A stretch of DNA of 34,025 nucleotides, from NCBI GenBank assembly GCA_947168405.1, contig CAMVLU010000007.1:1-34025 (forward strand), given 5' to 3'. Positions 18,660-27,472 of this stretch are shown piece by piece (position 1 is the first letter of the stretch; each line of letters begins with the position of its first letter). A program made the translations under genes and the position numbers. The notes beneath the pieces were generated by a model. The model saw only the letters and a list, made by a program, of their open reading frames with translations, was not told the DNA's origin and did no database searches. This DNA comes from an uncultured Clostridia bacterium. GTDB lineage: Bacteria; Bacillota_I; Bacilli_A; RF39; UBA660.

Positions 18660-20090
18660 TTAAAATGCTACTTTTTTATTATCATTTTTTCTTTTTTTTA
18701 AAATAATTAATACTATTAATATAATTATTACTAATACTATAGCAATTATTATAATTATATTTGAAGAAATAATGTCTAATATTGATTGTCCTTCTTCAGC
18801 ATCTACTCCTGAATCTTTTTCAACTTTAAGTGTTCCTTCATTAGTTTTTATTTCTTTACCATCTACATATAATTTATAACCATTAGAATAAATATTATTA
18901 TTATTAGAATCTTCATTTTCTAATGAATTAACATATGTATTATTTGTTAAAGAAATTATAGAATTTTTTTCTAAAGTTAATGTTACTTTTTTAGCCTTAT
19001 TATCTGAATTAATTGCTCCTGTAAGTTTAGTTTCTCCTTTTAAATTTAACTCTAATGTTGAAATATTATCGATTATCATATTGCCATTTATTAATTGATT
19101 AGTTGCATTTAATGTAACTATTCCTCCATTAGAACCACTTTTTCCCCATTTACCAGTTTGAATTCTTAAAAAATCTCCATCGGTATTTGTAAATGCATTT
19201 CCTTCTAAATTAATTTCTGCTGTTGTATTGGTAACAAAGAAAGTATCTCCTTTATTTGTAGTAATAGTTGAGTCTTTGGCAGTAAAAGTAGATTTCCCAA
19301 CTTCAGCATCTCCTGACATTGATTGATATAAGAAAATATTTTTATATGTTTCACTATTACCATTTAAAGTATTATTTGTATCTGTTAAAGTTACATTATC
19401 TAAAGATACAGAATTAGATCCTTCAATGACAATTCCTTCAGAAGAATTAGATAAAAGAGTGGCATTTTTTACAGAAATATCTGCAGTTGAATAAATAGTT
19501 GGACTTCCCATACCACTTGTTTCATAAGTTCCTTCTTCAACTGTTAAAGTTCCTCCTCCTCGATCGCTTCTAATTGCAGCACTTGAATTACCACTTGTTT
19601 TAACTGTTAAATTTTTTGCATCGAGTTTTCCATTTCCTGTAACCATAATTCCACCTGAATTATTACCAGTTGTTGTAATTTTCGAATTATTAATTTTAAT
19701 ATGACCAGTTCCTATTGCAAATACACCATTGGCATGAGTTCCATTTGTTATAATTTCTCCATTGTTAAATATTAATATTCCATTATTATAAGCAAGTATT
19801 CCTGCATTAGTTCCGTAAAAATCGGAGTTTTCAGAACTTTCATCTCCACTTTTCGATACAGTTGAATTAGATATAGTTACTTCAGCATTACTAATCAGTA
19901 AAGCATTTTCTCCTCCGGTAGAACTAGAATATTTTTTATTATCTAAAGTATCATTACTTGTTAAAGTTGATGCTCCTTTATAAGAAACATTTGTATTGTT
20001 TCTATTATCTCCTGGTTTTGCTGGTGGTTCGGCTAAAACCATAACAGGAATTAATAATAAAATAATAAATATTAAAACTTTCTTTTTCAT
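18660..20090 (-). CDS. Secreted/surface right-handed beta-helix-like protein with C-terminal membrane anchor
   Basis: Signal peptide MKKKVLIFIILLLIPVMVLAEP; repeated short beta-helix-like strands rich in N/T/S/G; C-terminal SNIIIIIAIVLVIIILIVLIILKKRK. Confidence 0.75.
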   Translation of the reverse strand: MKKKVLIFIILLLIPVMVLAEPPAKPGDNRNNTNVSYKGASTLTSNDTLDNKKYSSSTGGENALLISNAEVTISNSTVSKSGDESSENSDFYGTNAGILAYNNGILIFNNGEIITNGTHANGVFAIGTGHIKINNSKITTTGNNSGGIMVTGNGKLDAKNLTVKTSGNSSAAIRSDRGGGTLTVEEGTYETSGMGSPTIYSTADISVKNATLLSNSSEGIVIEGSNSVSLDNVTLTDTNNTLNGNSETYKNIFLYQSMSGDAEVGKSTFTAKDSTITTNKGDTFFVTNTTAEINLEGNAFTNTDGDFLRIQTGKWGKSGSNGGIVTLNATNQLINGNMIIDNISTLELNLKGETKLTGAINSDNKAKKVTLTLEKNSIISLTNNTYVNSLENEDSNNNNIYSNGYKLYVDGKEIKTNEGTLKVEKDSGVDAEEGQSILDIISSNIIIIIAIVLVIIILIVLIILKKRKNDNKKVAF

Positions 20091-21838
20091 TTTTCCTCCT
20101 CAATATTTTCTTCTTGTAATTTAGTAAAATCAATTTTTCCTACAATAGTCTTAGGTAAACTACTTCTAAATTCAAATTCTTTTGGTATAGCATAATGAGC
20201 TAAATTTTTACTACATAAATCTTTTAATTCATTAATTAATTTTTCACTTTTATAGTATCCCTTATTTAAAACTATATAAGCTTTAGCAACTTCTTGTTTA
20301 TATGGATGTGGTATTCCAATTACACTTACTGTTAAAACTGCTTTATGTTGCATTAAAACTTCTTCTATTTGAGATGGATAAACATTATATCCACTTGATA
20401 TAATCATTCTTTTTAATCTTTGTTTATAGGTAATAAATCCATCTTCATCCATGGAACCAATATCACCAGTATGAAGCCAAATATTTCCATCTTTATGAAA
20501 TTTTAAAATATTATTTGTTTCTGCTTCATTGTTATAATATCCAAGCATTACAACTGGTCCACATACACATATTTCTCCATCTGTATTATATGGAACACCT
20601 TTTTCCGTATTAGGCTCAAATATTTTAATATAAATTCCTGGCCAAGGAATTCCAATAGTTCCTGGACGACTAGCACCTTTTAAATCAACAGATACAGCAG
20701 CTACTGCTTCAGTTAATCCATATCCTTGAATCATATTCGTTCTACTTCCATGATTAAATAAAAATCTATTTATATTTATAACTCTTTCTTTGTTTAAAGT
20801 ATCTCCTCCACTTATAACATATTTCAAATTTGATAAATTTAAATCATCAGTATTTTTATTTGTAGTTAAAGCTTCAAATAAAGTTGGTACACCAACTAAT
20901 ACACTTGGTCGATATTTACGAAGTAATTCATCAAATTTCCTTGATTTAAAAGTTGGAATTAAAACTACTTCTGCTCCGACACAAAAAGCATCATTAATAG
21001 AAACTTCTAAACCAAATCCATGAAAAATTGGCATTATACCTAAAATAACATCTTTCTGATTTAAATCAGGATAAGCTTTTAAAGCTGATATTGTTGCAGC
21101 ATTTATATTACCATTTGATAATACTATTCCTTTTGGTGTTCCAGTTGTACCCCCACTTTGAAGTATTAAAGCTGGATCATCTTTTTTAAATTTAATTATA
21201 TCATTTTTAATACTCCCATTTATTCTTAAAAATTCTTTCCAACTCATAAATTTAGAATTTAATACTCCATGATATCTACTGTTAAAACTTACTATTTTAT
21301 AAATAAATTTTTTTATTTTTTTCATCGAAGTTCCTGGAGATAAAATAATAACTTTAGAAACTTTTGTTTTATCTATAATATTATTTATCTTTTCAATAGT
21401 AATATCCATTGCTAATAAATGCTTAGTATGGTACATATTTAAAGCATCTTTAATTTCATTTTCCGATAGTAATGGATGAAGTAAATTAACAACAGCACCA
21501 ATTTTATTTAAAGCATAAAAAGATATTAATGCTTCTGGAATATTAGCTGATATAATAGTTACTATTTCATATCTTTTTATTCCCATTTTTTTAAATTTAA
21601 AAGCAACATTATCTATTCTATTTAAAAATTCTTGATAAGTTATTTTTTTATCATAATAATTAATTGCTGTCTTATTTTCATATTTTCCAGTTTTTATTTT
21701 ATTAATTAAAAACTGATATATATTATCATTTGGGACTATATATTTCATATCTTCAGGTTTATAATATTTTTTCCATGGTGCATCAGGAACTTTTTTTATT
21801 CCTATAAAACTAAGTAATCTCATATCAAAAAAATCCAT
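20087..21838 (-). CDS. AMP-dependent synthetase/acyl-CoA ligase
   Basis: LQSGGTTGTPKGIVLSN, GYGLTEAVAAV, WLHTGDIGSMDEDGFITYKQRLKRMIISSGYNVYP, PKTIVGKIDF. Confidence 0.92.
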   Translation of the reverse strand: MDFFDMRLLSFIGIKKVPDAPWKKYYKPEDMKYIVPNDNIYQFLINKIKTGKYENKTAINYYDKKITYQEFLNRIDNVAFKFKKMGIKRYEIVTIISANIPEALISFYALNKIGAVVNLLHPLLSENEIKDALNMYHTKHLLAMDITIEKINNIIDKTKVSKVIILSPGTSMKKIKKFIYKIVSFNSRYHGVLNSKFMSWKEFLRINGSIKNDIIKFKKDDPALILQSGGTTGTPKGIVLSNGNINAATISALKAYPDLNQKDVILGIMPIFHGFGLEVSINDAFCVGAEVVLIPTFKSRKFDELLRKYRPSVLVGVPTLFEALTTNKNTDDLNLSNLKYVISGGDTLNKERVININRFLFNHGSRTNMIQGYGLTEAVAAVSVDLKGASRPGTIGIPWPGIYIKIFEPNTEKGVPYNTDGEICVCGPVVMLGYYNNEAETNNILKFHKDGNIWLHTGDIGSMDEDGFITYKQRLKRMIISSGYNVYPSQIEEVLMQHKAVLTVSVIGIPHPYKQEVAKAYIVLNKGYYKSEKLINELKDLCSKNLAHYAIPKEFEFRSSLPKTIVGKIDFTKLQEENIEEEK

Positions 21839-21888
21839 ACTGCCTCCTATTATTGTATATAGTTATTATATCATATATTTTTAAAAAA

Positions 21889-21915
21889 AATAAAAAAACT
21901 TTATAAAACTAAAGT
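21889..21915 (-). terminator. Terminator after polysaccharide deacetylase gene
   Basis: Minus strand AACTTTA-GTTT-TATAAAGTT followed by T-rich run. Confidence 0.6.
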
Positions 21916-23472
21916 TTAATTATTAACTCTTTGGGTAACCATAGGAGTATCCATCGTAATTACTTCAAATGTATAACCATTATTTTTACCATATTTTATA
22001 ATATCTCTTAAAGCATCTCTCGTATACCATTTAATATCATGCATTAAAACCATATTACAACGATTTTTAGATAAACTATTTACAACATAACTGTAAACAC
22101 AACTTGAAGAACCACCAGCACATGCTCCTGCATCATTAGAATCAACATTCCAATCATGATAACGATAACCTCTACTAATTACTTCATTAGTTAAAGTTGT
22201 CATAATACCTCTTTGATAATTTCGACTAACTGTATTACTAGATCCTCCTGGAAATCTAATTATTTTTGATTCAACACCTGTTACTCTTTTAACTCTATCT
22301 TGAACAGTTTTTAAATCTTTAAAATATGAATCTACTGATCGATAAACAATTGAATATTCATGACTTGCTGTATGCAATGCTACAACATGTCCTTCATCAT
22401 GTTCTCTTTTTATTAAAGAGTCAGGTCCTTTATTAGTAACAAAGAAAGTTGCTTTAACACCTTCATCTTTTAAAATATCTAAAATCACATTTGTTGTTCC
22501 ATTTTGTGGTCCATCATCAAATGTTAAATAAATTGCACCAGCTTTATTACAACTACTACCACTTGCAACTGCTGCTCTTGCTTGAACAATTACTTTTCTT
22601 GTTGCTTCAGCTTTTTTACCATCGGAATTTTCTACTGAATAAGTAATTGTATAGGTTCCTTTAACATTTGAATTAACAGAACCTGATGTTATTATTTTAT
22701 CGCTTATATCTCCGTCACATTTATCTGTTGCAGTTGCTCCTTGTTCATTGTAAGTTCCTCCAACAAACATATATTTAGTTCCTTCACCATTTAAACTAAT
22801 AATGGGATCACTTGAAAACTCTAAAGCTGCTACTTCAATACTTTCTTTATTACCACTTGTATCTTCAACTTCTAAATAAGCCTTATCCCCTTCAATAGTT
22901 AACTTAACTTTATCAGTTATATCACCATCATAATTATCAGTTGCATGAAATTTACCATTTCCAACATTTCCATTTTTACAAAAAGATAATTCTTCATCAA
23001 CAACTAATTCAGGTTTAACATCATCATATACTTTAACTACTCTTTTTAATGTCTTATCTTTTCCATCAATTTTATAATGATATGTTAAAGTATATTCACC
23101 TAATTTAGTTATATCAACTTCTCCTTCAGTTATATATTTTATTTTTTTACAATTAATAATTGGACCATAACAAATAGAAAATTTTTCATCTTTATATTCT
23201 TCTCCTACTCTTGATTCTATTTTTGATTTAAATACATGTCCAGTAGTTTTTTCACTCGTTATTTTTACTTCTTTACGAATAGCAAAATAATAAATTGCTG
23301 CAACAGAAAACAAAAAAACTAAAATTAATAAAATAATAGTAATTATTTTCTTCTTTTTAGATTTTTCTTTTTCTATTCCATTTTTATTTTTCTTTTTAGG
23401 TTTTTCTTCAATTATTATATATTCATCATCAAGATCTATTTCTTCTTTTTTCTTTTCATTCTTTCTTGTCAT
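21916..23472 (-). CDS. Membrane-anchored NodB-type polysaccharide deacetylase with Ig-like (DUF5011-like) domains
   Basis: IYLTFDDGPQNGTTNVILDIL, HTASHEY, RFPGGSSNTV; N-terminal TM; GTYTITYSVENSDGKKAEATRKVIV Ig-like modules. Confidence 0.9.
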   Translation of the reverse strand: MTRKNEKKKEEIDLDDEYIIIEEKPKKKNKNGIEKEKSKKKKIITIILLILVFLFSVAAIYYFAIRKEVKITSEKTTGHVFKSKIESRVGEEYKDEKFSICYGPIINCKKIKYITEGEVDITKLGEYTLTYHYKIDGKDKTLKRVVKVYDDVKPELVVDEELSFCKNGNVGNGKFHATDNYDGDITDKVKLTIEGDKAYLEVEDTSGNKESIEVAALEFSSDPIISLNGEGTKYMFVGGTYNEQGATATDKCDGDISDKIITSGSVNSNVKGTYTITYSVENSDGKKAEATRKVIVQARAAVASGSSCNKAGAIYLTFDDGPQNGTTNVILDILKDEGVKATFFVTNKGPDSLIKREHDEGHVVALHTASHEYSIVYRSVDSYFKDLKTVQDRVKRVTGVESKIIRFPGGSSNTVSRNYQRGIMTTLTNEVISRGYRYHDWNVDSNDAGACAGGSSSCVYSYVVNSLSKNRCNMVLMHDIKWYTRDALRDIIKYGKNNGYTFEVITMDTPMVTQRVNN

Positions 23473-23517
23473 AACTTCCTACCTTCTACATAAGTATAAC
23501 TCTTATTAAAGTAATTC

Positions 23518-24012
23518 TCAAGATTTTTTGAATTTATTTTTAACAGATTTTTTACTTCTAATTTTTCTTTTAAATTCCAAAAAGAAATCAATAAAATCTT
23601 CTATATCATCTTCTTGATTTATTATAGCAAGTATATCTTCATCTCCATAATTTTTATCAATTAATATAAATTTTTCACGATCACTTTTTAAATCTGTCTT
23701 TTCAATATAATAGGTATCTTTTGATTTATTATAATATCCTTTTTTAAATTCTCCTTGTTTATATTTTTTTAAATTTTGTACCTTTTTAAAATCTTTATCA
23801 ACATCTAAAATCAATAAAGTCATATCCTCTTCACGATATGCAATAATTTTACTTTGATAAACATAACCAAAATCTTGTAAAGTTGTAGCATAACCATATA
23901 ATAAATTATAATTTTCATTTTCTTTAATTTTTTTATTAAATAATTCATGCATTTTTTCTTTTGTTTCTTCAACTTTTTTTAATCTTAATTTTCTTTTTTT
24001 AAATAATATCAT
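23518..24012 (-). CDS. Hypothetical protein (164 aa)
   Basis: Intact ORF in a same-strand gene run; no recognised motif; Lys-rich termini. Confidence 0.6.
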   Translation of the reverse strand: MILFKKRKLRLKKVEETKEKMHELFNKKIKENENYNLLYGYATTLQDFGYVYQSKIIAYREEDMTLLILDVDKDFKKVQNLKKYKQGEFKKGYYNKSKDTYYIEKTDLKSDREKFILIDKNYGDEDILAIINQEDDIEDFIDFFLEFKRKIRSKKSVKNKFKKS

Positions 24013-24063
24013 ACTACAACCTCCACTTCAAAGATATTTTATCATATAAATTTAAAAGTTAAA

Positions 24064-24098
24064 AGAAAAAAACACTAAAAATTATATTTTTAATGTTT
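24064..24098 (-). terminator. Terminator after 168-aa membrane protein gene
   Basis: Minus strand AACATTAAAAATATAATTTTTAGTGTTTTTTT hairpin plus T run. Confidence 0.6.
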
Positions 24099-24604
24099 TA
24101 TTTAATCGTGCAAGCAAAATCTAATTTTTCATAATATATCTGTTGAGCATCCATTTTTTGTGTTAATTTATTTATTTCTAATTCTTTATGTTGATCATAA
24201 CTAAAATCTATTGAAACAACTTCTCCATTATCGTCTACATTATAAATAACTGTTGATTTATTTTTTAAATTATCAAACATATCAACAATTTCTTGATATT
24301 TTAATACTATTGTATCTGAATCCAACAATTGTTCATCAAGATTTTCAATATTTTCATCTATGTTTTTTCTTTTATCAATTTCTTCCTGAGTAAATATTTT
24401 TTTTATAACTATCATATTAATTTTTTCTTGATCATAACTAGTATTAATAGTAAATTCTTGATTAGAACAAGATAATATATAACTTTTTCTATCTATTTGC
24501 TGGTCTTCATCGTTTTTTTTAGGAAGTGACATTCTTAAAATAGGAGGCAATAGTACTAATCCTAATAACAAAATTATGCCTATATAACTTAATACATTCT
24601 TCAT
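24098..24604 (-). CDS. Hypothetical membrane-anchored protein (168 aa)
   Basis: N-terminal TM NVLSYIGIILLLGLVLLPPIL; no family recognised. Confidence 0.6.
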   Translation of the reverse strand: MKNVLSYIGIILLLGLVLLPPILRMSLPKKNDEDQQIDRKSYILSCSNQEFTINTSYDQEKINMIVIKKIFTQEEIDKRKNIDENIENLDEQLLDSDTIVLKYQEIVDMFDNLKNKSTVIYNVDDNGEVVSIDFSYDQHKELEINKLTQKMDAQQIYYEKLDFACTIK

Positions 24605-24645
24605 AATCCACCTCTATTATAATATTATCATATTTTTTGTAAATT

Positions 24646-25758
24646 TTAAAGATAATTTTTCTTTATATATTTAATTATATCTTTTTTATTATTTTTTAAA
24701 GTATTATATACTATTTCTTTTTCAATAGAAATATAAATACTATTTAAAAATTCATTTGGTTCTTTATTCAAAATATCACATATATCTTTTGCATTAATAT
24801 CAATATCTTTTTTAGATTTAATTGATAAATTATTATATATTTCTGTTATTGATTTTTTACTAATATTTTTGTTTATTCCCGCAAGTATATTAACATATAA
24901 ACCATATTTATATAATATATATGGATCTAAATTATTTAATTCATATACTTGATTGACTTTCTTTATTAATTCTTTTTCATGTTTAGTAAATTTATAGCAA
25001 TGAGAGTCAATCATAGACCATATGCCAATTAAATCTGTATAATCATTAATTCTCTCTAAATTAGTTAATTCTAAAGAATCTACTAAATCTAATTTTTTAA
25101 TTAATTCTATTCCATCTTTAGCATGAGGACTAGCAAATATTTTATCAAGTTCTATTTTCTTTCTTTCATAAGAAATATTTTTTAAATATAATTTTGTTTT
25201 AGAAATAGCATCAATAATATCTTTATCTAATTTAAAACCTAAAATAACTGAAAAGCGAATTGCTCGAAGTATTCTTAAAGCATCTTCCTTAAAACTTTTA
25301 TCACTTGGACTTATAGTTTTAATAATTTTCTTTTTTAATTCTTTTCTACCCTCTAACGGATCAATTATTTTACCATTTTTATCCATACAAATAGCATTTA
25401 TTGTGAAATCACGTCTTATTAAATCAGTTTCTAAATCATTTATATAAAATATACTACTTGGATGTCTATTATCCAAATAGTCAAGTTCTATTCGAAATGT
25501 AGTTACTTCAAACAAAATATTTTTATAAACTACTCTAACACTTCCATAGTTAGAATCTTCTCTTTTACCTCTTGTTATCGAAACATTTGAAAAAATATTT
25601 TTTATATCTTTAGGAGTTGCATTAGTAGTAATATCAATATCATAAGATTCTATTCCTAAAAGATAATCTCTTACATAACCTCCAACAACATAAGCTTTAT
25701 AACCATTATCTTCTATTTTATTTAAAAATTCTATTGCTAAATCTTTCAATTTTATCAC
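24646..25758 (-). CDS. cca: CCA tRNA nucleotidyltransferase / poly(A) polymerase family
   Basis: AYVVGGYVRDYLLGIESYDIDITTNATP, RRDFTINAICMDKNGKIIDPLEGRKEL, EDALRILRAIRFS. Confidence 0.93.
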   Translation of the reverse strand: MIKLKDLAIEFLNKIEDNGYKAYVVGGYVRDYLLGIESYDIDITTNATPKDIKNIFSNVSITRGKREDSNYGSVRVVYKNILFEVTTFRIELDYLDNRHPSSIFYINDLETDLIRRDFTINAICMDKNGKIIDPLEGRKELKKKIIKTISPSDKSFKEDALRILRAIRFSVILGFKLDKDIIDAISKTKLYLKNISYERKKIELDKIFASPHAKDGIELIKKLDLVDSLELTNLERINDYTDLIGIWSMIDSHCYKFTKHEKELIKKVNQVYELNNLDPYILYKYGLYVNILAGINKNISKKSITEIYNNLSIKSKKDIDINAKDICDILNKEPNEFLNSIYISIEKEIVYNTLKNNKKDIIKYIKKNYL

Positions 25759-25761
25759 CTA

Positions 25762-25795
25762 TATTAAAAAACTAAAAAGTTTTCACTTTTTAGTT
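25762..25795 (-). terminator. hup terminator
   Basis: AACTAAAAAGT-TTTC-ACTTTTTAGTT (11-bp arms) with T run on the minus strand; overlaps the hup stop. Confidence 0.8.
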
Positions 25796-26062
25796 AACTT
25801 TGTTTTTTAATTGAGTTCCAGCTTTGAATGTTACAGCATTACGTGCAGGAATTTTAACTTCAGCACCAGTTTGTGGATTACGTCCAGTTCTAGCAGCTCT
25901 TCTTGAAACACCAAAAGTTCCAAATCCAATTAGAGTTATTTTATCCCCTTTCTTTAATGCTTTTGTGATTGCATCAAATGTAGCATCAATTGCGCGATTT
26001 GCATCTGCTTTTGTTAGTCCAACACTTGTTGCAACAGCTTCTACTAATTCAACTTTTTTCAT
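25790..26062 (-). CDS. hup: HU-family DNA-binding protein
   Basis: MKKVELVEAVATSVGLTKADANRAIDATFDAITKALKKGDKITLIGFGTFGVSRRAARTGRNPQTG. Confidence 0.97.
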   Translation of the reverse strand: MKKVELVEAVATSVGLTKADANRAIDATFDAITKALKKGDKITLIGFGTFGVSRRAARTGRNPQTGAEVKIPARNAVTFKAGTQLKNKVN

Positions 26063-26090
26063 TATGTTCCTCCTTTATTAGCGAATCTTT

Positions 26091-26110
26091 TAAGCATAAT
26101 ATTATGCTTA
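26091..26110. repeat. Perfect 20-bp palindrome upstream of hup
   Basis: TAAGCATAATATTATGCTTA. Confidence 0.9.
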
Positions 26111-26177
26111 CATATACAACTTATCATAAAACAATTTGAAAATCAACACTTTTCAATCAATTTTACAAAAATTATTT

Positions 26178-27011
26178 TTATTTTTTAGTTTTGGTAGTTT
26201 TATTTGTTTTCTTTTTTTGTGGTGTTTTAGCAGCTGTTTCATTTTTTTTAACAGTTGTTTTTTTTGATTCTGTTTTCTTAGTTACATTCTTTTTAGGTGC
26301 AGTTTTCTTTATAGTCTTTTTTGGTTTAGCAACAACATTCTTTTCAGCAACTAATTCTTCAGCACTTAAATCTTTGCTTTCCTTCTTTTCAATCTTTTTT
26401 ATAGGTACAACTTTTTCTTCATTTTCTTTTAAAATATAGAATAAAATTGTTATAATTATTACCATTATTACAGAAACAATAATATTACTTAATAAAATAT
26501 TAATTATAAAAATTGGTTCATATCCATTTAATGTAATTACTAAAAATACAATTGAGTTTAAAATCATTGCTCCAAGTAATCCAATAACTAATCCATATAA
26601 TTCTTTACCTAATTCTTTAAAATTAGTATACAAATATATTAAAGAACAATGTGATAAAATAAATGCTAAAACTGATGTTAATATTTTAGTTTCATCAACT
26701 TTGAATAATACATCAACATACATACCTTTATCTGGCATTAACGTCTGATTTCCTAAACTAACTATAAATGCATAACTAATGGTAATCAATAATTGAATAA
26801 CACTAGCAACCAAAATTCCTCTGTAAGCATCCCTTTTCCCTCCATAATTAAGGATTAACAAGGTACATAAAAATGTAAAAGGAAATGTTACAAAATCAAC
26901 CCCTATCGTAACATCTAAAAAGTTTGTATATTTAGCACCTACTATATTAGACACAATCAATAGAACCGCCAATAAACAAACAAAAAATGTTTTTTTAAAT
27001 TCTTTATTCAT
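26178..27011 (-). CDS. VUT/YhhQ-family (queuosine-precursor-transporter-like) membrane protein with Lys-rich C-terminal tail
   Basis: LLIVSNIVGAKYTNFL...DFVTFPFTFLCTLLILNYGGKRDAYRGI resembles PF02592; tail KKTIKKTAPKKNVTKKTESKKTTVKKNETAAKTPQKKKTNKTTKTKK. Confidence 0.75.
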   Translation of the reverse strand: MNKEFKKTFFVCLLAVLLIVSNIVGAKYTNFLDVTIGVDFVTFPFTFLCTLLILNYGGKRDAYRGILVASVIQLLITISYAFIVSLGNQTLMPDKGMYVDVLFKVDETKILTSVLAFILSHCSLIYLYTNFKELGKELYGLVIGLLGAMILNSIVFLVITLNGYEPIFIINILLSNIIVSVIMVIIITILFYILKENEEKVVPIKKIEKKESKDLSAEELVAEKNVVAKPKKTIKKTAPKKNVTKKTESKKTTVKKNETAAKTPQKKKTNKTTKTKK

Positions 27012-27079
27012 TTTTCCTCCTATTATGTATTAATTATATAATAGGATTATTTTCTTGTAAAGTAAATTTGAAAAATTTG

Positions 27080-27108
27080 TTGATAAAAATTACAATATTT
27101 GTTAAAAT
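27080..27108 (+). promoter_or_regulatory. Predicted promoter of 101-aa membrane protein gene
   Basis: TTGATA-17-TAAAAT with TGT extended -10. Confidence 0.55.
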
Positions 27109-27133
27109 ATATTAAGAATAGGAGTGATAAAAA

Positions 27134-27439
27134 ATGGATGCAATTATCTTTTTAATATTATTAGTAATAGTAATAATCTTCTTTAAGCGTTTTTCTAACA
27201 CAGTATTCTTTGTGGCAATATTTGATATACTGTTAAGAATACTAACTTTCTTTAAATATAATACATTTAAAGAAGTAAAAGATTTTTTAGGAAAATATGT
27301 TCCTGAAAACATTCCTCATATAATTGGAAAATATACAGAAGGAACAATATATAAAGTTTTACTATGGTTCTACGTAATAATAATGATAACATTCTTATAT
27401 TATGTAATACGTATATTTATCAAAAGAAAGAAATTTTAA
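27134..27439 (+). CDS. Small membrane protein (101 aa), unknown function
   Basis: Preceded by AGGAGTG SD; two hydrophobic segments; promoter and terminator flank it. Confidence 0.75.
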   Translation: MDAIIFLILLVIVIIFFKRFSNTVFFVAIFDILLRILTFFKYNTFKEVKDFLGKYVPENIPHIIGKYTEGTIYKVLLWFYVIIMITFLYYVIRIFIKRKKF

Positions 27440-27472
27440 TTCTTTTTTTTGCAAAAAAATAAGAATTATTTT
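27438..27472. terminator. Bidirectional terminator between convergent genes
   Basis: AATTCTTTTTTTT-GC-AAAAAAATAAGAATT. Confidence 0.75.

Noticed and set aside
20790-21023. Plus-strand ORF 77 aa
   Set aside because: Shadow ORF opposite the acyl-CoA ligase gene.
25824-26439. Plus-strand ORFs 25824..26081 and 26191..26439
   Set aside because: Shadows opposite hup and the Lys-rich tail of the VUT-like gene; hydrophobic composition comes from reverse-complemented Lys codons.
27112-27312. Minus-strand ORF 66 aa
   Set aside because: Opposite the 101-aa membrane protein gene, which has its own promoter, SD and terminator.
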